Shown here: piece after piece, positions 35,210 through 44,775 of the stretch
Layout of the letters: every line of letters starts with the position of its first letter
How positions within the stretch are numbered: position 1 is the stretch's first letter
From: JABDLO01 sp041749255
Lineage (GTDB): Bacteria; Bacteroidota; Bacteroidia; Chitinophagales; Saprospiraceae
Direction of reading: 5' to 3'
NCBI GenBank assembly: GCA_041749255.1
Contig: JBGTBR010000057.1
Span: 1 to 64,000 of the forward strand
DNA length: 64,000 bases
The notes under the pieces: model-generated
What the model was told of the DNA's origin: nothing
Seen by the model: the letters and a program-made list of their open reading frames with translations, nothing else
Database searches by the model: none
Made by a program: the position numbers and the translations under genes

Positions 35210-35420
35210 GCCTTCGGCAGGTTGAGGTTGAGGTTTTTGCCTTCGGCAGGTCGAAAAGTCTGAAAGTCAGAAAGTCGAAGGTCGGAAGGTCGGAAGGTCG
35301 GAACTGTGAACGGTCAACTGTGAACGGTGAACGGTGAAGCCAATGCTTTCTACAGGCTACGACCTACGTGCAAAAAGCTACAAGCTACGAAAATTTCAGA
35401 AGGTTGAGGTTTAGGTTTTA
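35210..35420. repeat. Cluster of short degenerate tandem repeats
   Basis: A patchwork of short tandem units: CTTCGGCAGGT twice, GGTTGAGGTTGAGG, AAAGTC variants, GAAGGTCG repeated three times, AACTGTGAACGGT and GAACGGT repeats, and GCTACGA/GCTACAAGCTACG. It is non-coding. In reverse complement several words (GACTTTC, GACCTTC, CTACGAGC-type) match the cluster at 44.3-44.7 kb. Confidence 0.7.
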
Positions 35421-35568
35421 GATTTAGCATTAAGAAACTGTCAATGCCTGCGACTGTCAACTCCTCAATTTAATAAAAAAAAACTCCTGAGCATTTAACT
35501 AACATTAAATGGTATTCGAAATGCAGTAATACCATAATCATCCGTTCTTATCTCAAGAATTCTGTAGA

Positions 35569-36291
35569 ATGGAATTATTCAAGTCAAAAGGAATAGTATT
35601 AAAGGTTATTAAATACGGTGAGACCAGCATCATAACACAAATATTTACCCGGGAAATGGGATTGCGGTCTTTTATCATCAGCGGAGCCAGAAAGCCTAAA
35701 GCAACCATATCGGCATCCCTGTTTCAACACGGTAATATGTTGCAATTTGTGGCGTACAATAAACCTAATGGGCAATTGGCCAGGATAAAAGAAGTAAGTC
35801 CATCCTACTATTATCAGGAAGTTCCTTATAAAGTCGAAAAATCAACGATGGTCATTTTTCTGTTGGAAGTTGTGGCTCATTCGATAAAGCAAGAAGAGAG
35901 AGATACAGCACTATTTGATTTCCTCGAAAATCGTCTCATACAACTGGATACCATATCTGATGGCTTAAGTTGTTTTCATCTGAAGTTCATGGTAGATTTT
36001 TCAGGAGCACTGGGATTCCAACCCATGGGCAACTTCAGCAGTCTAAATTGCCACTTTAACCTCGATAGCGGCAATTTTAACGGAGCCAATCATTCGCCTT
36101 ATGCACTCAATGAAGAAAAAAGCCAATTTTTATACCAACTTATCTGCGCTGGAGAAAATGAGTTACCCTCTTTAAAGATTCAAAAAAAAATCAGAATAGA
36201 ATTGCTGAAGGATCTTATTCAATATTTTCATTTTCATATAGAAGGATTTAAAGAAATTCGTTCCCTGGAGATTCTTCAAAAGATTTTTTAA
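35569..36291 (+). CDS. recO: DNA repair protein RecO
   Basis: A 240-residue protein with the RecO layout: an N-terminal OB fold (MELFKSKGIVLKVIKYGETSIITQIFTREMGLRSF, then the ARKPKA basic strand), then the helical domain. Bacteroidota RecO proteins often lack the zinc cysteines, and I see none in a CxxC arrangement here. With RecF and RecR it loads RecA on SSB-coated single-stranded DNA. A stand-alone gene after a repeat-rich gap. Confidence 0.9.
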   Translation: MELFKSKGIVLKVIKYGETSIITQIFTREMGLRSFIISGARKPKATISASLFQHGNMLQFVAYNKPNGQLARIKEVSPSYYYQEVPYKVEKSTMVIFLLEVVAHSIKQEERDTALFDFLENRLIQLDTISDGLSCFHLKFMVDFSGALGFQPMGNFSSLNCHFNLDSGNFNGANHSPYALNEEKSQFLYQLICAGENELPSLKIQKKIRIELLKDLIQYFHFHIEGFKEIRSLEILQKIF

Positions 36292-36442
36292 AGTAATCAA
36301 GAGACCAGAACATCAAATAAAAGTAAAAACTTAATACCCTAAACGAAGCTAAATTATTAGGTATGTGCATAAGTACGGGACAGAATATTACAGAAGATGA
36401 AAAATTTCTCATTTCTTTGTTTCTAATATCCAATAAAAAAAA

Positions 36443-38431
36443 ATGATTCAAATTGCTATGAAAGGAAAGCATAGTATTGATGTAAAACGACTGACTCATC
36501 TTTACAGAGCACTGGTAAAACCCAGGCTTATAGAAGAAAAAATGTTGATTCTTCTCCGGCAGGGAAAGATAACAAAATGGTTTTCAGGAATAGGCCAGGA
36601 AGCCATTTCTGTGGGCTGTACAGAGGCATTGGAAATGGACGACAGGATCTACACCATGCACCGGAATTTAGGAGTCTTTACATCCAGACAAGTTCCGCTG
36701 GAAAAATTATTTGCTCAATGGCAGGGTAAAAAAGAAGGATTTACCAAAGGGCGCGACCGCTCTTTTCATTTCGGAACCTCAGATCACCATATTGTTGGTA
36801 TGATCTCCCACCTGGGGCCACAGCTTTCATTGGCTGCGGGATCAGCCCTGGCCTACCTTCTCAAAAAGGAAAACAAAGTGGCACTTGCATTTACCGGAGA
36901 GGGGGGTACGAGTCAGGGAGAATTTCATGAAGCGTTGAATGTCGCAGCAGTATGGAATCTACCCGTTATTTTTGTGATTGAAAATAACGGCTATGGACTC
37001 TCGACACCAATAAACGAGCAGTACAAATGTGAATTTCTTTCCGATCGGGCTGCCGGATATGGTATATCTTCCATGCGTATCGATGGTAACAATATTCTTG
37101 AAGTGTATGAAACCATCAGAAATGTAGCCGGCCAGATTCGGGAAAAACCACAACCGTGGCTGATCGAATGTATGACTTTTAGAATGCGAGGGCACGAAGA
37201 AGCCTCCGGACAGAAATACGTGCCTCCAAAACTTATAGAACAGTGGAAAGAAAGAGACCCTGTTACCACTTTCGAAAAATACCTTCTGGAAAGGGGGATC
37301 TTGAGTGAGGTTCAAAGAGAAGAGATTCATACGTCTATAAAAAAGGAAATCAATATAGCGATAGAAAAGGTATTTGATTTACCGGAAGTTACTCCGGATC
37401 CTCAGGAAGAGATCAATGACGTATACGCCCCACCAGAGCCGGATAATCGGGTAGTTCCTTCTTCAGAATCCACGACTATTCGATATATCGATGCTATTGC
37501 CAGGGGTATAGATGTGGCGATGGAACACCATCCCGACCTCATTATTATGGGTCAGGACATTGCAGAATATGGAGGTGTGTTTAAAATCACTGAAGGGCTG
37601 TTTGAAAAATATGGAAAAGAACGGGTTAGAAATACCCCTCTATGCGAGAGTGCTATAGTCGGCATAGGTATGGGTCTGAGTATCGAAGGAATAAGATCTA
37701 TAGTAGAAATGCAATTTGCTGATTTTGTCACCTGTGGTTTTAATCAGATAGTAAATAATCTGGCCAAGTCACACTATCGATGGGGTCAAAATGCCAATGT
37801 GGTGATCCGTATGCCCACAGGTGGAGGTGTAGGAGCAGGACCTTTTCACTCACAAAGCAATGAGGCATGGTTTTTTCATACACCCGGATTGAAAATTGTA
37901 TATCCTTCCAATGCATATGATGCAAAGGGTTTACTTCTGGCCTCAGTGTACGATCCGAATCCTGTCATGTATTTTGAGCATAAAGCCATGTACAGACGGA
38001 TACAGGGAGAAGTTCCTGAGGGATATTATACCGTTGAAATCGGAAAGGGTCAAATCGTGAGACAAGGTCACAATCTAAGTATTATTACATATGGTATGGG
38101 TGTTCATTGGGCTCTCGACGCAGCTAAGGATTTAGACATCAGTGCTGAAATTCTCGATTTGCGTTCATTGTTGCCTTTGGATTATCAGGCAATTGATGAA
38201 GTGGTTAAAAAAACCGGACGCGTACTCATACTTCATGAAGACAGCCTGACAGGAGGTATAGGGGGTGAGATAGCTGCATATATTTCAGAGCATTTATTTC
38301 AATATCTCGATGCTCCCGTGGTACGGGTTGCGGGAATGGATACACCGGTACCTTTTGCAGTACCATTAGAAAATCAATATATGCCACAGGATAGATTAAA
38401 AGAGAAATTGCAATACCTGAAAAATTTTTGA
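36443..38431 (+). CDS. 2-oxoacid dehydrogenase E1, fused alpha and beta subunits
   Basis: A 662-residue fusion. The E1-alpha half (about 1-330) carries the thiamine-diphosphate motif: GEGGTSQGEFHEALN through to IENNGYGLSTP. The E1-beta half (about 345-662) starts TTIRYIDAIARGIDVAMEHHPDL, with GQDIAEYGGVF and the typical FHSQSNEAWF and LRSLLPLD segments. Branched-chain 2-oxoacid dehydrogenases of Bacteroidota have this fused form, so oxidative decarboxylation of branched-chain 2-oxoacids is most likely; pyruvate is possible. The start may be codon 6 (MKGKHSIDVK). No E2 or E3 is nearby. A Rieske oxygenase gene follows after 4 bp. Confidence 0.92.
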   Translation: MIQIAMKGKHSIDVKRLTHLYRALVKPRLIEEKMLILLRQGKITKWFSGIGQEAISVGCTEALEMDDRIYTMHRNLGVFTSRQVPLEKLFAQWQGKKEGFTKGRDRSFHFGTSDHHIVGMISHLGPQLSLAAGSALAYLLKKENKVALAFTGEGGTSQGEFHEALNVAAVWNLPVIFVIENNGYGLSTPINEQYKCEFLSDRAAGYGISSMRIDGNNILEVYETIRNVAGQIREKPQPWLIECMTFRMRGHEEASGQKYVPPKLIEQWKERDPVTTFEKYLLERGILSEVQREEIHTSIKKEINIAIEKVFDLPEVTPDPQEEINDVYAPPEPDNRVVPSSESTTIRYIDAIARGIDVAMEHHPDLIIMGQDIAEYGGVFKITEGLFEKYGKERVRNTPLCESAIVGIGMGLSIEGIRSIVEMQFADFVTCGFNQIVNNLAKSHYRWGQNANVVIRMPTGGGVGAGPFHSQSNEAWFFHTPGLKIVYPSNAYDAKGLLLASVYDPNPVMYFEHKAMYRRIQGEVPEGYYTVEIGKGQIVRQGHNLSIITYGMGVHWALDAAKDLDISAEILDLRSLLPLDYQAIDEVVKKTGRVLILHEDSLTGGIGGEIAAYISEHLFQYLDAPVVRVAGMDTPVPFAVPLENQYMPQDRLKEKLQYLKNF

Positions 38432-38435
38432 AACG

Positions 38436-39527
38436 ATGATGAAGTCATTTCAAATTCATCCGGATATCAGAAAGGCTGAGACCATTCCTTCTTGGTTTTA
38501 CCACAGCGATGAATGCTTTGCAATGATCAGGGAAAAGATCTTTACCAGTTCCTGGCAATGGATAGGCGACACCTCCATGGTTGCTCTTGAAAATATGGCT
38601 TTTCCATTTTCGTTTATGGATAATTATATCGACGAACCGATGTTGCTGGTAAGGAATGCTCAAAGTGAGCTTTCAGTTCTCAGCAATGTGTGTACCCACA
38701 GGGGAAACATCATCATGCATCATCCAGGCAGGGTACAGAAACTCAATTGCCTATATCATGGAAGAAGATTTTCGCTGGAAGGGCAAATGGAATTTATGCC
38801 CCAGTTTAAGGAAGTGGAGAATTTTCCAAGAGCATGTGATCACCTGCACAAATTTCCATTGGAAAAATGGGGTAAATTTTTATTTGCTTCAATAAATCCG
38901 GCCTATTCTTTTCAACCAGTTATTCAGGCCATGCAGGAAAGGGTTGGATTTTTGCCTTTAGATACTTATTCGTATGATGCTTCTTCTTCGAGGGATTACC
39001 TGGTGCATGCCAATTGGGCTTTGTATTGCGATAATTACCTGGAGGGCTTTCACATACCTTTTGTGCACAAAGACCTGAATGCACTTCTCGACTACGGCCG
39101 ATATGAAACTGTGCTCTACGATCGCTGTAATTTGCAGATTGGATATGCGGAAAAAGATAGCGAATATTTTGACTTACCGGAAGATCATATGGATTATGGT
39201 CAAAAAATTGCTGCTTATTATTTTTGGGTCTTTCCCAATATGATGTTTAATTTTTATCCATGGGGACTTTCGATCAATATCGTGAAGCCCATGAGTAAAG
39301 AAAAAACACGGATTACTTTTCTCACTTATGTAGCAGATATTACAAAAATGCCAATGGGTTCTCAAGCTCTTATCGACAAAGTAGAGCGTGAAGATGAATT
39401 CGTAGTCGAAGGAGTTTACAAAGGAATGAAGTCAAGGATATACAACAGAGGTCGTTATTCTGCTACCATGGAAAAAGGGGTGCATCATTTCCACAAGTTG
39501 TTGGAGTCACACCTTTTTGAGACTTAA
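38436..39527 (+). CDS. Rieske ring-hydroxylating dioxygenase, alpha-subunit type
   Basis: A 363-residue oxygenase. The Rieske [2Fe-2S] site is C86-T-H88 and C105-L-Y-H108. The C-terminal catalytic domain has the mononuclear-iron motif NYLEGFHIPFVH, with two histidine ligands. No beta subunit is coded nearby, so it resembles alpha-only oxygenases acting on quaternary amines or similar substrates. The true substrate is unknown. The gene starts 4 bp after the E1 gene, so the two are co-transcribed. Its 3' end overlaps the converging DUF4105 gene by 21 bp. Confidence 0.9.
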   Translation: MMKSFQIHPDIRKAETIPSWFYHSDECFAMIREKIFTSSWQWIGDTSMVALENMAFPFSFMDNYIDEPMLLVRNAQSELSVLSNVCTHRGNIIMHHPGRVQKLNCLYHGRRFSLEGQMEFMPQFKEVENFPRACDHLHKFPLEKWGKFLFASINPAYSFQPVIQAMQERVGFLPLDTYSYDASSSRDYLVHANWALYCDNYLEGFHIPFVHKDLNALLDYGRYETVLYDRCNLQIGYAEKDSEYFDLPEDHMDYGQKIAAYYFWVFPNMMFNFYPWGLSINIVKPMSKEKTRITFLTYVADITKMPMGSQALIDKVEREDEFVVEGVYKGMKSRIYNRGRYSATMEKGVHHFHKLLESHLFET

Positions 39528-40775
39528 AAATCCTGGCAATAAATGATCAGTACGAAGGCAGCGGTATAATTTAATTCCTGCAAGTATGATGAGTCCCAGT
39601 TTGTACAAATTGAATTCCTGTGGTAAATATTGAAAAAGGATATTGAAAAAGGCCAAACCAAGGCCTGTCAAAAGCGTAAAAATCACATATTTTTTGATCC
39701 TGGGATTTTTGATAAATAAGAGTACGAAGTACAGAGGATTAGCCCAAATGAGGTTCCAGTTTTGAGCGCACGCCTGATGATCGGTAGCAAACCACAATAG
39801 CAACATGATGATACTACCTATTCCCATTATAGTGTAAAACACTATATCATACCAAGAGACCCATCGCGAAGTTTTTGCAATAAATAGCAGGTAGATTTCC
39901 AAAATGACTAAAAGCAAGAATACCAAATGAGGTGTGAAAAACGGTCTTGTGAGTCTATTTACTCTTTCTTCATTATATAGCAAAACCTCGTAGTCATACA
40001 ATACTAATTTTTCAGCATTTCCAGCCTCTACAATTCTGGTGTTTTCAAAATGATCATGAAGATAATCGGGTAGGAACATCTGATCCGAGACAGATGCCTG
40101 GCGATCTGCGACGGCACCAATGAGTAAGTCAATTCCAAATTCCGTCCACGGCTTCCCGGTTAGGTATTCATGAAGCAGGTTTCTGAATGTTTTTCCCTGA
40201 TTGTCCTGTGGCCATTCCACTCTTCTTTCAGTAGCCAGAGGTATAACATCCCGGATGCGGGTAGCACAATTGTCGAAAAAGAAGTCGTAGGGATAAAATC
40301 GATTTTCCGGCATAAGATTCCACTCCAGAAAATGTAACATTTGGGTTTTTTCTTCCGGAGAAAGAGAAAATTCCTGTTCCCGTATCGATCTTTTCTCAGC
40401 ATTATAGGCCAGCAGAAAGTATTCATACGGACCCTTTGACAACATATAGGGCAACTTGCCACGTAGAAATTTCATTAAAAAACCCGGGGTGTTGAAGTCA
40501 AAAGTTCCATAATTGTACACATGGTCGAATGTCCTGTCATCATTCCACACCCGAATGGCACTATGACCAAAAATGGAGTACAATTCATCTCCCGGATCAC
40601 AAGTTAATAATGAGATCCTGAGACCTTCTGTGGTTGTTTGCTGAGGGTACAAATCGGACGGAAAAACTAAAAGGAGTAAAACAAAGGAAAAGGATGGTAC
40701 TTTAAGCAACGCCCTAAATTTTCTCACAAGTTTTTGAGGGAAAAGACCAAAAATTAATGATGTCCATGATCCCAT
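39507..40775 (-). CDS. DUF4105 family membrane protein
   Basis: A 422-residue protein: a signal or membrane segment (about 22-45), a periplasmic DUF4105/Lnb-N-terminal-like domain and about four membrane helices from residue 285 onward. The periplasmic domain contains LLTCDPGDELYSIFGHSAIRVW, a YNYGTFDF motif and the FYPYDFFFDNCATRIRDV segment. The C/H/N residues of those motifs resemble a papain-like cysteine peptidase centre (NCATR cysteine, GHSA histidine), and related domains occur in lacto-N-biosidase maturation factors. The substrate is unknown. It converges on the Rieske gene with a 21-bp overlap. Confidence 0.85.
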   Translation of the reverse strand: MGSWTSLIFGLFPQKLVRKFRALLKVPSFSFVLLLLVFPSDLYPQQTTTEGLRISLLTCDPGDELYSIFGHSAIRVWNDDRTFDHVYNYGTFDFNTPGFLMKFLRGKLPYMLSKGPYEYFLLAYNAEKRSIREQEFSLSPEEKTQMLHFLEWNLMPENRFYPYDFFFDNCATRIRDVIPLATERRVEWPQDNQGKTFRNLLHEYLTGKPWTEFGIDLLIGAVADRQASVSDQMFLPDYLHDHFENTRIVEAGNAEKLVLYDYEVLLYNEERVNRLTRPFFTPHLVFLLLVILEIYLLFIAKTSRWVSWYDIVFYTIMGIGSIIMLLLWFATDHQACAQNWNLIWANPLYFVLLFIKNPRIKKYVIFTLLTGLGLAFFNILFQYLPQEFNLYKLGLIILAGIKLYRCLRTDHLLPGFLSLKKV

Positions 40776-41055
40776 ATATTTTATTTTTCAGAGGTTATAA
40801 GGAAAATAAGCAAACTTTTGACGATGATCAGCAATTTGGTATCAAAAATAAAAATCTCTTTGATGGTATATAGTTTGTTTTCAAATTAAGATCTTGAGAA
40901 TGTATTCTAATGCAACGGTTTTTTGCTTTGCAATTCATATTAGTATAGAATGAGTAAATTTTATTTTTCTTCATTCTTACCGGTAGCAAGGTTAAAGGAG
41001 TGGTAAATATAATGAGATATTAGCCTTAAATATTTACATTTGGGGGCTAAATAGA

Positions 41056-41862
41056 ATGGGCATTTTTATGATGAAGTGGAATAGAAGGTGGAGTATGTAC
41101 AGTATGTTTTTTTTGATCTACTCATGTAAACCACCTTTTCCCGAATGGGAAGAATTAAGCAAAAATGTTATAATAGAAGATCGGGTTTTTCTTCCCGCGA
41201 TGGATTCATTATTTATCGCTCATGGAGGTCTGGGCAAATGGAAAGAACTGGGTACTATGCAATTTCATGTATCGAGCGATTTTCACCCATTTGGCAATGA
41301 AGTACACATTGTAGACATTGTAGACAGATATGTATATATAAAAAATGAACAATTTACTCTTGGTTATGATGGCAGTGAATATTGGATATCTCCCGGCTTG
41401 ACATTTGCGAAAGAATTTGACGTATTAGCATATAAAGACATGATGTATTACCTGCTGTCTTTTCCCTTCGTAATGGCAGATCCTTCCATTCAGTGCAGTG
41501 AATCCAAACTCATAGAAAACGAAAGAAATAAATATTTATGCATTGAATGCCATTTTTCAAATGATCATGTTGAAAAATTTCATGACCGGTACACTTTGTA
41601 TTTGGATTCAGAAAAATATTCTTTAGAATGGATTGAATACACATCAAACGCTCAAATAGAAGGTATAAATGGGCATAAGGTTATATTGAAATTCAACACA
41701 TGGATAACACATCGGGGATTGAAATTGCCGGGAGAGATTGGAGCTCATGATGAAAATGAAAATCGTTTGTTTTCAATTCGATTTTCAGATATTGTATTGC
41801 AGGAGGAAAGACCTGATACTTCATTGTTTTCTTCCTCAGAAGTAAGGGATGTGATCCAATAA
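41056..41862 (+). CDS. Lipoprotein of unknown function
   Basis: A 268-residue protein with a lipoprotein signal (FLIYSC, Cys24 counted from the first ATG). Later ATGs at 41068 or 41071 are better placed for a signal peptide. The mature part begins KPPFPEWEE and has repeated beta strands with Trp and Tyr (DGSEYWISPGL, CIECHFSNDHVEKFHDRYTLYLDSE). This resembles the DUF6503-type lipoproteins of Bacteroidota, a tentative match. Stand-alone, with about 280 bp of upstream non-coding DNA. Confidence 0.7.
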   Translation: MGIFMMKWNRRWSMYSMFFLIYSCKPPFPEWEELSKNVIIEDRVFLPAMDSLFIAHGGLGKWKELGTMQFHVSSDFHPFGNEVHIVDIVDRYVYIKNEQFTLGYDGSEYWISPGLTFAKEFDVLAYKDMMYYLLSFPFVMADPSIQCSESKLIENERNKYLCIECHFSNDHVEKFHDRYTLYLDSEKYSLEWIEYTSNAQIEGINGHKVILKFNTWITHRGLKLPGEIGAHDENENRLFSIRFSDIVLQEERPDTSLFSSSEVRDVIQ

Positions 41863-41898
41863 ACGAATATATTTTATCTTGCATGCAATTTTAAATGA

Positions 41899-42342
41899 TC
41901 AGAAATTCTCATCCCTGGCATAGGTCAGATACCATTTACCCTTTATTTTATTAAAACGGTATTCTGACATGAAACCCGATCCATCAATCCACACTTTTTG
42001 ATAAAAGGTGTCATCTTTTTTATTATAGGTAACTTTATATTGACTTTGATCGATATCGTAAATTTTCACTTTCATGGTTACCCAGTTAGAACGAGACCAT
42101 TTTTCACGGCCATCAGGATCGTTTTTATATCCATCCAAAGGAAACTGAATTCGCGAAAGTTGGAATTTGTCGTCTTTATGGAATTGATCGTAGAATGCAT
42201 CAAAATCTTCCGAGCCATCTTTTTTCAAAATTGAACCGGAAGTTTTACATCCAGGCATGGCTAAGTTTACAATGCACAATAAAGCAATGGCTATAAAAAA
42301 TCTTCCCGAATGTATTGCGTTAAATTTAGTTCGTTTTGTCAT
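41899..42342 (-). CDS. DUF4348-type lipoprotein
   Basis: A 147-residue lipoprotein (NLAMPGC, Cys32). The mature part has the DUF4348 pattern: FDAFYDQFHKDDKFQLSRIQFPL, then a beta barrel segment ending in KGKWYLTYARDENF. The fold resembles NTF2-like domains and the function is unknown. It converges with the upstream lipoprotein gene, 36 bp between stops. Confidence 0.78.
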   Translation of the reverse strand: MTKRTKFNAIHSGRFFIAIALLCIVNLAMPGCKTSGSILKKDGSEDFDAFYDQFHKDDKFQLSRIQFPLDGYKNDPDGREKWSRSNWVTMKVKIYDIDQSQYKVTYNKKDDTFYQKVWIDGSGFMSEYRFNKIKGKWYLTYARDENF

Positions 42343-42493
42343 AAAATATTTTGAATTTCTACCAAGTTAGGTAAAAACATTAAATTAATCACATCAGAGT
42401 TTAAAGTAATGTAAAATACCTAAGCCATGCCCATAGAAATCACATTGGGTAAACCCATATCAATTAAGGATTATTTAAAATAATCGGGTAATA

Positions 42494-42910
42494 CTATTTA
42501 TTGGTCGTTTCTACAAGAATAACCCCCGCTACACCCTGGTCACCCCAAACGGCAAGATCTGAAAGACTTTTTACCACTCTGACACGCTTAATGGTGTTGG
42601 GGTCAATATTTCTGTTGATTTGCACAAGGTCTCTTCCCATAATAGTGCCGTTTACTACGATCAAAGGTCTGGTATCTCCCTGAACAGAATGAACACCTCT
42701 CACGGTTGCCCTGATGGTGGTGCCAGAACCTGTTAAATTTACCGCCACATCCCTGCGTAATCTTTCTACTAAATCAAGATAATTCATCGCATTGGGAGCC
42801 ATGTCATCTTCATTAACACTGGCATCTTTTTCCCTTAAAGAACCACTGGAAGAGCAAGAGCTTATCATTAAACCTAAGCCCAACAAAACAAGAATAAATA
42901 ATTTGTTCAT
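42494..42910 (-). CDS. Stand-alone TonB-receptor plug-domain lipoprotein
   Basis: A 138-residue lipoprotein (LMISSC, Cys19). The mature part is just a TonB-dependent receptor plug: LDLVERLRRDVAVNLTGSG, then RPLIVVNGTIM and PNTIKRVRVVKSLSDLAVWGDQGVAGVILVETT. No barrel is attached and none is next to it. Such isolated plug domains occur in Bacteroidota, with unknown roles. Confidence 0.85.
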   Translation of the reverse strand: MNKLFILVLLGLGLMISSCSSSGSLREKDASVNEDDMAPNAMNYLDLVERLRRDVAVNLTGSGTTIRATVRGVHSVQGDTRPLIVVNGTIMGRDLVQINRNIDPNTIKRVRVVKSLSDLAVWGDQGVAGVILVETTNK

Positions 42911-43299
42911 AACTTTAATTTTTAGTGATATAAACCATTGTAAAGCAGAAGTAAAGAAATTAGACCATTATATTCAAAAAACGTTTAACCAAGCAAAAAT
43001 GTGATATTTAACGTAATTTTTCGATGTAATATTTTAACACATAGTTTACATTATATAATCTTAATTTGTCAGAGTTGTACCTGTTTGCCTCTTCCAGACC
43101 GGAAGACACGCGGCAGGTTGATTTTGCGACTTTAAAACCTGGCTTCCAGGTTCTAATACCTAATCAGGTTATTTTGATATTACGATACCAATTCAAACTA
43201 TACTAAGGTGAAATGGGTTCAAAAAGTCAACTTATTTGTCAACTTCTATGTGAATTAAAGTTTTTATAATTCACACCTTGAGTCATCCAAACGATATAT
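42911..43299. other. Intergenic with two hairpins
   Basis: A divergent gap upstream of both the plug lipoprotein gene and the HldD-like gene, so promoters for both should lie here. Two perfect small hairpins are visible: CTTCC-AGACC-GGAAG (43091-43105) and AACCTGG-CTT-CCAGGTT (43136-43152). No open frame or RNA gene was recognised. Confidence 0.5.
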
Positions 43300-44268
43300 A
43301 TGATAGTAGTCACAGGAGCATATGGTTTTATCGGTTCGTGTATGGTTCAATACCTCATAGAAAAAGGGGTAAAGGATATCATCGTTGTAGATGACTTTTC
43401 CCAGACCCAAAAATCGATCAATTTACCTCCAGACTTGCCTGTCACAAGAGTTGAAAGACGAGAGTTTTTTGATTGGCTTTTTGTTCATGGGCAAAATGTA
43501 ACATGGGTCCTTCATATGGGAGCCAAAACGGATACGGCTGAACAAAACGAAGAAATTTTAATGGAATGGAATGTTCATTTTTCCAAGAAGCTATGGGAGG
43601 CTTGCATAGTTCACAACATTAAACTTATATATGCTTCAAGTGCTGCAACATACGGAGGAGGCCAATATGAATTTAGCGATAACCATGCTCTCATACCCAG
43701 GCTTGAACCCCTAAATCCCTACGCGTGGAGTAAGCACCATTTTGATATGTGGATATTGACGCAAAAATCAAAACCGGAAAATTGGTTTGGATTGAAATTC
43801 TTTAACGTATACGGACCGAATGAATACCACAAAGGCAGAATGGCGTCAATTATATTTCATGCATTCAACCAAATAAAGGAAACGGGAATTATGAAGCTAT
43901 TTAAGTCCCATCATCCACAATACAATGATGGGTACCAGGCAAGGGATATTGTATATATTAAGGATATTGTACAAGTGATGGATTGGATAATATTTCATAC
44001 ACCGAAAGTCAATGGTATTTACAATGTTGGTCAGGGTGTGGGCAATACATTCCTGGATATGACCCGTGCAGTTTTTGAAAGTATGGAATTACCTTCCCGG
44101 ATCCAATTTATCGATATACCTGATGATATCAGAGATCAGTATCAATATTATACGAAAGCAGATATAAAAAAACTGAAAGAAGCGGGCTATCATCACCCAT
44201 TTTATTCATTAGAAGAGGGTATAAGTGACTACATTTCCAACTATCTTTTGCCTGAAAAAACTTTTTAG
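43300..44268 (+). CDS. hldD: ADP-L-glycero-D-manno-heptose 6-epimerase (HldD-like)
   Basis: A 322-residue NAD(P)-dependent sugar epimerase of the extended SDR type. The dinucleotide motif is TGAYGFIGS near the N-terminus, and the catalytic YxxxK is Y-A-W-S-K. Family segments specific to RfaD/HldD include HMGAKTDTAEQNEE, SSAATYGGG and FFNVYGPNEYHKGRMAS. It makes the heptose precursor of the lipopolysaccharide inner core. Stand-alone. Confidence 0.9.
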   Translation: MIVVTGAYGFIGSCMVQYLIEKGVKDIIVVDDFSQTQKSINLPPDLPVTRVERREFFDWLFVHGQNVTWVLHMGAKTDTAEQNEEILMEWNVHFSKKLWEACIVHNIKLIYASSAATYGGGQYEFSDNHALIPRLEPLNPYAWSKHHFDMWILTQKSKPENWFGLKFFNVYGPNEYHKGRMASIIFHAFNQIKETGIMKLFKSHHPQYNDGYQARDIVYIKDIVQVMDWIIFHTPKVNGIYNVGQGVGNTFLDMTRAVFESMELPSRIQFIDIPDDIRDQYQYYTKADIKKLKEAGYHHPFYSLEEGISDYISNYLLPEKTF

Positions 44269-44335
44269 TGTTAAGTGAAATGTTTCGGGTCAGTTAAGTT
44301 GCAGTAAGGAGTATGCAGTTGGCAGTTATAATGTC

Positions 44336-44720
44336 AATTACGAATTACGAATTACGAATTACGAATTGAAAATTGATGAAATCGAAAGAGATTGACAGGT
44401 GATCAATGACGGCGTAGCCAAATGACGCGAAGCCAATGATGTCTCACCTCCTCAGCCTCAACCTTCCGGCTTTCAACTTTCAAACTTTCAACTTTCAAAC
44501 TTTCAACTTGTTGCCGACTTTCCGACTTTAAGACTTTCGACCTTCAGACCTGGAATAGCTCGTAGCTCGTAGAAATAGGTTTTAGTTTTAGTTTTGGTTT
44601 TGGTAATTTTCAATTTTCAATTTTCAATTTTCGACCTTCGACCTTCAGACTTTCGACTTTCGGACCATTCGACGTATCTGGTATCAAATGGTTTTAGTTT
44701 TGGTTTTGGTTAATTTCCGA
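44336..44720. repeat. Cluster of short tandem repeats between hldD and the MMPL gene
   Basis: Consecutive families of short tandem units: ATTACGA (four units, 44336-44368), TTTCAACTTTCAAAC (about 44469-44512), GACTTTCGACCTTC words (about 44517-44550), AGCTCGTAGCTCGTAG (about 44556), TTTTAGTTTTGG (about 44578), CAATTTT (about 44608) and again GACCTTC/GACTTTC (about 44632-44665), then another TTTTAGTTTTGG block to about 44710. Non-coding. Word use overlaps in reverse complement with the 35.2-35.4 kb cluster. Confidence 0.75.
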
Positions 44721-44775
44721 CTTTTAACTATATACATTTTCGCAACCATCGAAAGGCGCCTTTGTTTAATTCGAT

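Noticed and set aside
44336..44368. ATTACGA tandem repeats as a CRISPR-like array
   Set aside because: Units are adjacent 7-mers without spacers, and no cas genes are present.
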